Source: an uncultured Muribaculaceae bacterium
Lineage (GTDB): Bacteria > Bacteroidota > Bacteroidia > Bacteroidales > Muribaculaceae
NCBI GenBank assembly: GCA_910579185.1
Contig: CAJTTG010000009.1
Span: 1 to 5,173 of the forward strand
Direction: 5' to 3'
Length of the DNA: 5,173 bases
Shown here: positions 1-5,173 of the stretch, piece by piece
How positions within the stretch are numbered: the stretch's first letter is position 1
How the letters are laid out: each line of letters begins with the position of its first letter
The notes under the pieces: generated by a model
The model's input: only the letters and a program-made list of their open reading frames with translations
Databases searched by the model: none
What the model was told of the DNA's origin: nothing
Position numbers and translations under genes: made by a program

Positions 1-2303
1 TCAGTGCCGCCCAGATGGTTCGTCGCCACGCTCTGCACGGCTCTGTCGCGGCTGTCGTAATACACCGCCGAGCTGACCATGGTCAGGCTGTCGGATCCTG
101 CCTCCACAGGCAACGCCGTGACCGTACCAGTGGCCTGGCCGCGCACATTGCCGTGACGCTGCCCGAACCCCTCGCGCGCCTCATAGCCCAGTACCGTAGC
201 GTCCGCCACACCGTTCTGTCCCATGAACGAATAGTCGTCATAGTACGTCACCGCCAGCACCTCCGCCCTCCGCAGCTCGGTATTGGCTATCAGATAACCG
301 GCCAGTGCAGTCCCTGCGCCTCCGTCCTGATCCGTGCGCACGGCTCTCCAGTTGACAGGCAGCTCCGGCGGCTCTACCAAGACCGGCATCGCACGGCCTC
401 CGTCACATATACCGCTGACGCACTGCCGCCCATAGACATCGGCCACATCGAAATGCCACAGATTCCGTGCCCTGAGATTGCCGTCCTGCCACATCACAAC
501 ACGTCCGGAGATGTCATACTGGTATATGACCGGCTCACATCCGGGGATCTTCTTCGTAAGCATGTGACCCCATTGATCGTATGTGTATATGTATGCGTAC
601 TTATCGAGTAAATCCGACTGCCCCGTTGTCATTGACACCGCCCCACTGATCCTTGCCGACAGCTCCGGAGGAAGCACGGCGGTCAGATTGCCGTAACTGT
701 CATAGACACTGTAGGTATCGGCATAACCGCCGTCTATGATCCGGCGCGACAGCACCGTGCGGCCATAGCTGTCGGTGAACGTCAGAGCCGTGTTACCGTC
801 CTCGTCGGTGGTTTTCTGCACCATGAGTTCTCCGGGATGATAGTATATGCTTCCGGATGAAGATACGGCGCAGCTTATGGTGACGGCTCCACCTTGCTTG
901 TCGGGAGTGTCGGTGACGGAGAAGCATATGCAGCTTCTCTCCCCGTCCGCGCTGTTGACCTCATATCCGATATCTGTCGCGGCATCCGCCCCGAACCAAC
1001 GCTCACCGGGTCCGAACTGACGTAACAGCCTTGCAAGCGGCGATCGCTCATAGACCGGCTGGGTGAACGGACGCACGTCGTTGGAATATGCCATTGAATA
1101 GTCTATGCCGGTGGGATCTGCGTAACTTCCACTTCCTGCCGTTGTCTGCGCCACTCCGGGAAGATATGACAGGGAATCGCGTCCGCAGCCATCATATGTC
1201 TGCCTTGTCACAATTGAGCCGCCATCGGGCGATGCATCCACCTGTATGGTCTCAACCGGCCGGCCAAGACCATCCACATGGCTGATTTCCGCCACATAGT
1301 CTCCACCGGATGTGATCATCGTGCGTTTCGACACATAGTTTTTGCCGACTGTTCCTCTGTCATACAGTGATATGTCTCCATATTCATACGGATCCTTGGG
1401 TAGCGGTGGAATACGCCCGTAGATCTTGAACCGCACATTCGGGGAATCATGCTCCATTAGAGCCGTTATCATGTATCTGCCGCTTTTACACTTGCCATAG
1501 GTGGTGGAATCCGGTTGCAGCAGCCCTATATGTGTGCTGTCGCTGTCCACGGATAAGGGCGTGTCATTCACGAACGTGAGATCAAGCGTCCGCCCGAGCG
1601 TGAGCTCATAAAAAGCCACAGGAAGTCCATCCGGCCGGCCATGTGCGAAATGAGGGCCGAAATGGTCATCGACCTCCCGGCTGAAATCACCATTGGCATT
1701 TCCCAACGGGAACGGATGCCCTTCCGTGCCGGGTATATAGCTCTGGGGAATATCCGGATAACGTGGAGCATCGGGACCGAATCCTATCACCGTAGTAGTT
1801 ATAGGGCCGTTGACAGCATTGCCATGGTAATATCTGTAGCCCGACACCCGTATCTCATAGACTCCGGCAGGAAGATCGAAAGCGACGTAGCAGTCCTGTG
1901 ATATCTCGCTGTTTATACCCGTCCAGTGTTCCGAGTGGCTGAAATATTCAAAATAATCATCCTTATCTTTGGCTCTGAACACGGTGGCATACCCGGGTCC
2001 ATAGATCTGCACCCTCGTGCACAGCAGCTCGGAACCGATCGTGTGCACCACCATGCTCATCTTCCTCGGGAGATACACGTTGTAGTATATGTCGCGGCCG
2101 TATTGGTTACCAGCCTCGGCTGTGTAGCCCCAGTCCATGGCATTGGCCGTGTGAACTGATTTGAAGTATAACGAATCCGACGGCAGCTGTATGGCAGTGT
2201 CGGGATAACGTCCGGCATCATCCTGTGCGGACATGGTTGCGACGTGGAGCATCAGCATGATCCACAGACATAAGTTTCGTTGGATGGAATGTCCTGATTT
2301 CAT
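1..2303 (-). CDS. DUF6443/RHS-repeat-family exported protein, 3' end outside window
   Basis: This frame is open from ATG at 2303-2301 to the left edge: 767 complete codons plus two bases, with no stop. Residues 1-26 form a Sec signal peptide. Residues about 58-175 and 205-297 look like two related beta-sandwich modules. From about 322 the protein matches the DUF6443 family as I know it: DGLGRP at 344-349, a GNLTAVLPPEL segment ending at 548, YAYIYTYDQWG from 569, KKIPG at 584-588, QDGNLR at 606-611 and TNHLGG at 761-766. In relatives this last motif is followed by RHS/YD repeats and then a variable C-terminal domain; both lie beyond the window. YD-repeat proteins generally build beta-strand shells, and some carry polymorphic toxins, but no effector is visible here. 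The protein is probably exported to the periplasm or cell surface. The start is set by the signal peptide and by lying 10 bases after the preceding stop. Family assignment is confident; function is unknown. Confidence 0.93.
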   Translation of the reverse strand, partial: MKSGHSIQRNLCLWIMLMLHVATMSAQDDAGRYPDTAIQLPSDSLYFKSVHTANAMDWGYTAEAGNQYGRDIYYNVYLPRKMSMVVHTIGSELLCTRVQIYGPGYATVFRAKDKDDYFEYFSHSEHWTGINSEISQDCYVAFDLPAGVYEIRVSGYRYYHGNAVNGPITTTVIGFGPDAPRYPDIPQSYIPGTEGHPFPLGNANGDFSREVDDHFGPHFAHGRPDGLPVAFYELTLGRTLDLTFVNDTPLSVDSDSTHIGLLQPDSTTYGKCKSGRYMITALMEHDSPNVRFKIYGRIPPLPKDPYEYGDISLYDRGTVGKNYVSKRTMITSGGDYVAEISHVDGLGRPVETIQVDASPDGGSIVTRQTYDGCGRDSLSYLPGVAQTTAGSGSYADPTGIDYSMAYSNDVRPFTQPVYERSPLARLLRQFGPGERWFGADAATDIGYEVNSADGERSCICFSVTDTPDKQGGAVTISCAVSSSGSIYYHPGELMVQKTTDEDGNTALTFTDSYGRTVLSRRIIDGGYADTYSVYDSYGNLTAVLPPELSARISGAVSMTTGQSDLLDKYAYIYTYDQWGHMLTKKIPGCEPVIYQYDISGRVVMWQDGNLRARNLWHFDVADVYGRQCVSGICDGGRAMPVLVEPPELPVNWRAVRTDQDGGAGTALAGYLIANTELRRAEVLAVTYYDDYSFMGQNGVADATVLGYEAREGFGQRHGNVRGQATGTVTALPVEAGSDSLTMVSSAVYYDSRDRAVQSVATNHLGGT
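2226..2303 (-). other. Signal peptide of the DUF6443 protein
   Basis: Codons 1-26 give a short polar N-region with K2 and R9, then a hydrophobic core LCLWIMLMLHVATM (residues 11-24). A likely signal peptidase I site follows as SA|QDD, between A26 and Q27, a pattern common in Bacteroidetes exported proteins. C12 is at the start of the hydrophobic core and is not preceded by a lipobox, so a lipoprotein is unlikely. This feature supports the chosen start codon and indicates export through Sec. Confidence 0.8.
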
Positions 2304-2313
2304 ATTGTCCGTA
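2304..2313 (-). promoter_or_regulatory. Ten-base gene junction with weak ribosome-binding site
   Basis: Only ten bases separate the TAG stop of the first gene (2316-2314) from the ATG of the second (2303-2301). The only purine-rich stretch is CGGACAAT directly before the ATG, a poor Shine-Dalgarno, which is normal for Bacteroidetes. A GGAG lies further upstream inside the end of the first gene. There is no room for a terminator or a separate promoter, so the two genes are probably co-transcribed and may be translationally coupled. Confidence 0.45.
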
Positions 2314-5073
2314 CTATTTACGCTCCGATGTGGCGGTTGAATAATCGTATTCCTCTATTGTGTTTCCTTTGCAGTCGATAATCCTGATAAGCCGTCCGGA
2401 CGGATCATATTCGTAGGTGGTTTTCTTTCCGGCCGGATCCGTGATGCCTGTGATTCCGAGCAACGGCAGATATGTATAGCCGGTGACCATCGCTTCCGGT
2501 AGTTCCGACCTGATACGGTCGGTCAAAGCCACAGCTTCTTCCTGATTCATAGGATCCGCTATCTCCATAGCCCTCAGCTTGGAATAGTATTCGTGGGATG
2601 GCAGTTTGATCTCGGCTACCGGATATTGCCCGTCGGCTCCCCACACATAGGCTATCAGCAGATTATCTGCCGTGCGGATCAACAGCGGATTGCCCCGGTT
2701 GTCCGCTTCAAGACACTCATATAGCATCTTTGACACTCCTGACGGTATTGTCTGGATCACAGAGCTTATATATGGCAGATCGCCCCTATGTCCGGTCAGT
2801 CCGTAGGTGTTATGGGCCTTGGAGATGAGTTTACCACCATGGTATGCCTCCACGTCGTGTTTTGCCGCGAGATAGTGCCTGTCCTCAAATTCCTTTGCAT
2901 GTTCCCATTCGTATGAGATCCTTGTGACATCGCTGACGGTCTGACCCTGACGTTTGCTCACGGCGGAGTCGGCGCACAGCTGACCATGGTCGTTGTAGCG
3001 GAAATAACGGATGGTCTCGAACGGATGTGCCGCATCGCTGCCGAAAACACGCTCCGTGATGCTGTGCTCTTTCAATGAATATATGTAGTTCTTGAAAATA
3101 CTGAATGTAAGATGCGTGTGTGTGCCGTTGGAAATGTCCGGATTGGTAAAACCAAGCGATACCTCACTGCAAGACAGCGAAAAGATGTATGATTCATAAT
3201 CTTTGTGGACTCTGTAATTGATGGTTTTGTCTTTCAACAGTTTACCGTTGGCATCGTAATAAGCCTCCAACATGGGGCGCCCACGGTCGCCGGCTTTGCT
3301 TGACACCGGGACGAATTTACTGTCGGTGCTGCGATGGATAGGATCCATATCCTTATAGCCCGGATCGGCACCGCTCGTGAACTTACGGATCACATACCCA
3401 CCTGATCCATCGGTCTCGGCCACCTCCTGATAGCCTATGTTCAGCCCGAAGTTATTAGTCACGTTGCTCAGCGGCTGGCTACTTTGTTCTATAAAGGCGT
3501 AGCCGTCGGCATACATGGCGACATTACGGTGGACTGGCGGACATTCAAGGATACCGCTTGATTTCAAATCTTTGGATCCGGGTCTGAAATTCATGACGTA
3601 ATGGTATTCCTTGATCTGCGGTTTTGTATTATCATTGGGTACATTCACAATCCGTTTTATGCGTATCCCTCCGGCAAGTTCCGTCGAGTCCGTATCCACA
3701 AGATCCCCACACATATATACATTTGACTGACGGGCATAGCTGTGAGGCTCGAACTCGAACACGCTCTTGCCACCTGTCGGATAAATAATTTCGTAAAGAC
3801 TGCCGAGCGTCAGGGTCTTGGGATTGGCTGCCATTGTGCTCATGGGATCGTTGAAGTCGTTGGCCACTCCATTATAGAAACCCCAGTGATCGGTCTTCTC
3901 CGAGAGATAACCGGGAAGAAGTTCAGGGCGGTGATATCGGAATGTATAGGTTTCTTCAGCGATATCGTCTGAACCACTGAATTTCAGGTTGTTCAGCAGC
4001 AACCTTGATGACTTGCTGTCGGTATAGCTGAACCTTATATGTTTCTTCACCGGAACGATAGTTCCCGAAAGGGAGGTCTTCTCGTGGATATGGATCGCGT
4101 CGAGCTGATACCATTTGGTCTTTTCGCTGAACGTAGGCTTGTCAAAATAGATGGGACGGCAATAGGGATCATTGACATCTATCTGCAATCTTGCCGCATA
4201 CTCGCTCTCGCTGTATCCGAGCTCTTTGGTCTCCGATATGTCAAGCCCTATATGGAAGGTATTACCTGTTACGGATTTGAGATAGACCGGATACATAAGA
4301 AGTCCTTGCTTTTCTTCCGGTATGGCGTATGCCACGGGATTGCCACGCGTATCCGCCAGATATGCGGAATATTCCCGGTAGCTGAAACTTGCAGTGAAAT
4401 CCCTGTGCTCATAATCAAATGTTATAGTCTGTCCATTGGGGTGGACGATCTTTGTCAGATACCACGCCGTGCTCTCCCACATCGGGCTGTTCTGCTGCCG
4501 GATGTTTATCGACATGTCGAATGCGAATTCATTTCCGCACTTCCCACCAAATGTGTATCTGACACCATCCTCTCCTACCAGTGTGAACGATGACAGGACC
4601 TTGTTGCATTCAGTAGAGAACAATTTGGAATCAAGTTCGTATGGCCAGATAACAGTATAACTTTCCAGCTTTATAGGCCGGTCACAGCTCACCTCCCATT
4701 CTCCGTCGTTGTTCATCATGAAAAAGCCGCTGTAGTCCAGAAAGTGGAAACTGAACTTATCCGGCTGATGGTCGTATAGGAAAAATTTATGGGATCCGTA
4801 CTGGCTCATGAGATATTCTACGCGTGATGGATTTGTGTCCATACCCTTGAGGCTGCTGTACGTATAGAAGAATCCGGCATTTAGATCCGCACCCTCCACC
4901 TCGTCAGGCATGTCATTCTTGGATCGGGTGATCGCGCCGCCGAGCATCAGGGTCCAACCCAGACCTGTCCAGCCGGGGTGCTCGTCGGGCTTGATTCCGC
5001 CGCTGTGGTACGACAGCTCCACAGGCAGCGTCAGCGCGCCGTCGCGCAGCGTCGCCAGCGGTATGCTGATGTT
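2314..5073 (-). CDS. RHS/YD-repeat-related large beta-rich protein, main part (5' end frameshifted)
   Basis: This is the in-frame body of the first gene, ending at TAG (2316-2314). The first homologous residues are NISIPLATLRDG, encoded from 5073. The GTG at 5022 is an internal valine in LPVELSYHSGGI and not a start. Numbering from that valine, conserved family segments are SYHSGGIKPDEHPGWTGLGW (4-23), FTLVGEDGVRYTFGG (146-160), WYLTKIVHPNGQTITFDYE (187-205), TDHWGFYNG (377-385), IIYPTGGKSVFEFEPHSY (412-429), YVWGADGQYPVAEIK (792-806) and a C-terminal YD-like unit with YEYDPSGRLIRIID (870-883). The protein stops 19 residues after that unit, so it carries no RHS core and no C-terminal effector. 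In Bacteroidetes such proteins often precede a DUF6443 protein, as here. It is probably exported, although its signal peptide would be outside the window. I see no catalytic motif, and its biochemical role is unknown. Confidence 0.88.
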   Translation of the reverse strand, partial: NISIPLATLRDGALTLPVELSYHSGGIKPDEHPGWTGLGWTLMLGGAITRSKNDMPDEVEGADLNAGFFYTYSSLKGMDTNPSRVEYLMSQYGSHKFFLYDHQPDKFSFHFLDYSGFFMMNNDGEWEVSCDRPIKLESYTVIWPYELDSKLFSTECNKVLSSFTLVGEDGVRYTFGGKCGNEFAFDMSINIRQQNSPMWESTAWYLTKIVHPNGQTITFDYEHRDFTASFSYREYSAYLADTRGNPVAYAIPEEKQGLLMYPVYLKSVTGNTFHIGLDISETKELGYSESEYAARLQIDVNDPYCRPIYFDKPTFSEKTKWYQLDAIHIHEKTSLSGTIVPVKKHIRFSYTDSKSSRLLLNNLKFSGSDDIAEETYTFRYHRPELLPGYLSEKTDHWGFYNGVANDFNDPMSTMAANPKTLTLGSLYEIIYPTGGKSVFEFEPHSYARQSNVYMCGDLVDTDSTELAGGIRIKRIVNVPNDNTKPQIKEYHYVMNFRPGSKDLKSSGILECPPVHRNVAMYADGYAFIEQSSQPLSNVTNNFGLNIGYQEVAETDGSGGYVIRKFTSGADPGYKDMDPIHRSTDSKFVPVSSKAGDRGRPMLEAYYDANGKLLKDKTINYRVHKDYESYIFSLSCSEVSLGFTNPDISNGTHTHLTFSIFKNYIYSLKEHSITERVFGSDAAHPFETIRYFRYNDHGQLCADSAVSKRQGQTVSDVTRISYEWEHAKEFEDRHYLAAKHDVEAYHGGKLISKAHNTYGLTGHRGDLPYISSVIQTIPSGVSKMLYECLEADNRGNPLLIRTADNLLIAYVWGADGQYPVAEIKLPSHEYYSKLRAMEIADPMNQEEAVALTDRIRSELPEAMVTGYTYLPLLGITGITDPAGKKTTYEYDPSGRLIRIIDCKGNTIEEYDYSTATSERK

Positions 5074-5173
5074 GGCGTCCCCGTGTAGAGCGACACCGGG
5101 ATATCGCCGTAGCGCTGGAACGACCGGGCGTTGGGCGACAGTCCCTCGGTCGGGCTTTTCGGAACCAGATCGT
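5031..5173 (-). pseudogene. Frameshifted 5' fragment of the same RHS-related gene
   Basis: In the frame with codon starts at 5171, 5168 and so on, the sequence reads DLVPKSPTEGLSPNARSFQR followed by YGDIPVSLYTGTP. This is the conserved segment that normally comes directly before NISIPL in this family. After the CC at 5075-5074 the frame leaves the homology, adds 13 unrelated residues and stops at TGA (5033-5031). The expected continuation lies in the neighbouring frame from 5073. Together the two pieces reconstruct TGTPNISIPLATLRDG if one base is restored. The gene's real start and signal peptide are beyond the right edge. It is either a true inactivating deletion or a sequence error close to a contig end. 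Confidence 0.72.
5071..5078 (-). other. Apparent one-base deletion (frameshift point)
   Basis: On the coding strand the bases read ACG CC AAC, where the family motif T-P-N needs ACG CCN AAC. The third base of the proline codon is missing, most simply one C or one A from the short CC/AA runs. A ribosomal -1 slip would also restore the frame, but no X_XXY_YYZ slippery heptamer is present in the correct register, and I see no reason to prefer recoding. Confidence 0.65.

Noticed and set aside
71..84. 14-base exact repeat agctgaccatggtc, also at 2978-2991, containing most of a 12-base palindrome
   Set aside because: The two copies lie in different reading frames of two genes and there is no further flanking identity. 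This is probably chance.
15..611. 198-codon plus-strand open frame
   Set aside because: It lies antisense to the DUF6443 frame in a G+C-rich stretch where stops are rare. Its product is rich in Arg and His with no recognisable motif, while the opposite strand has clear family homology.
1257..1266. CCGGCCGGCC-type palindromes here and near 1632-1641
   Set aside because: Both are inside coding sequence and reflect Gly-Arg-Pro codons. They have no loop-stem architecture or U-tract to suggest a terminator or operator.
1568..1771. 67-codon minus-strand frame, partly hydrophobic
   Set aside because: It overlaps the DUF6443 gene in another frame on the same strand. The hydrophobic stretch is a by-product of the coding sequence.
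4039..4593. 184-codon plus-strand open frame
   Set aside because: It is antisense to well-conserved parts of the RHS-related protein, has no ribosome-binding context, and its translation has no coherent domain.
5020..5022. GTG as the start codon of the large gene
   Set aside because: Family homology (GDANISIPLATLRDGALTLP) continues upstream in the same frame, so this codon is internal. No signal peptide follows it.
5071..5090. Programmed -1 ribosomal frameshift site
   Set aside because: The bases around the junction do not form an X_XXY_YYZ slippery heptamer in frame, and this family is not known to me to use recoding. Deletion or sequence error is simpler.

Overview
The window carries two large genes on the minus strand, read right to left. 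Both belong to the YD-repeat/RHS-like families of Bacteroidetes. The family hallmarks (TGTP..ISIPL, SYHSGGIK, DHWGFYNG and YPTGG in the first protein; DGLGRP, LPPEL, KKIPG, QDGNLR and TNHLGG in the second), frequent ATA isoleucine codons, a weak Shine-Dalgarno and about 50% G+C in the middle suggest a gut-type Bacteroidales. A Muribaculaceae-like genome is a guess from composition only.

Layout in transcription order. From 5173 to 2314 lies the first gene, missing its true 5' end and signal peptide. Its reading frame is broken by one apparently missing base at about 5074, so a short 5' fragment (5173-5031) sits in one frame and the large remainder (5073-2314) in another. After a 10-base gap comes the second gene, 2303 to 1, open across its full visible length and running off the left edge. 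It has a Sec signal peptide, an N-terminal beta-rich part that looks like a degenerate duplicated beta-sandwich, and a DUF6443-type segment. It is cut just before the region where RHS/YD repeats and any variable C-terminal domain would lie. There is no non-coding stretch over 300 bases, no RNA gene, CRISPR array, insertion sequence or convincing terminator.

The two proteins probably work as an exported pair. The first is a beta-rich protein ending in a single YD-like strip. The second is a DUF6443/RHS protein whose C-terminus, possibly a toxin, glycan-binding or immunity-related domain, is not visible. Both window ends are G+C-rich (about 65-70%) and lie in the most conserved parts of the family, while the middle is about 47-50%. 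This fits a multi-copy family with shared ends and diverged cores, or a contig that broke at repeats. The function of this gene pair is not established by anything in the sequence.
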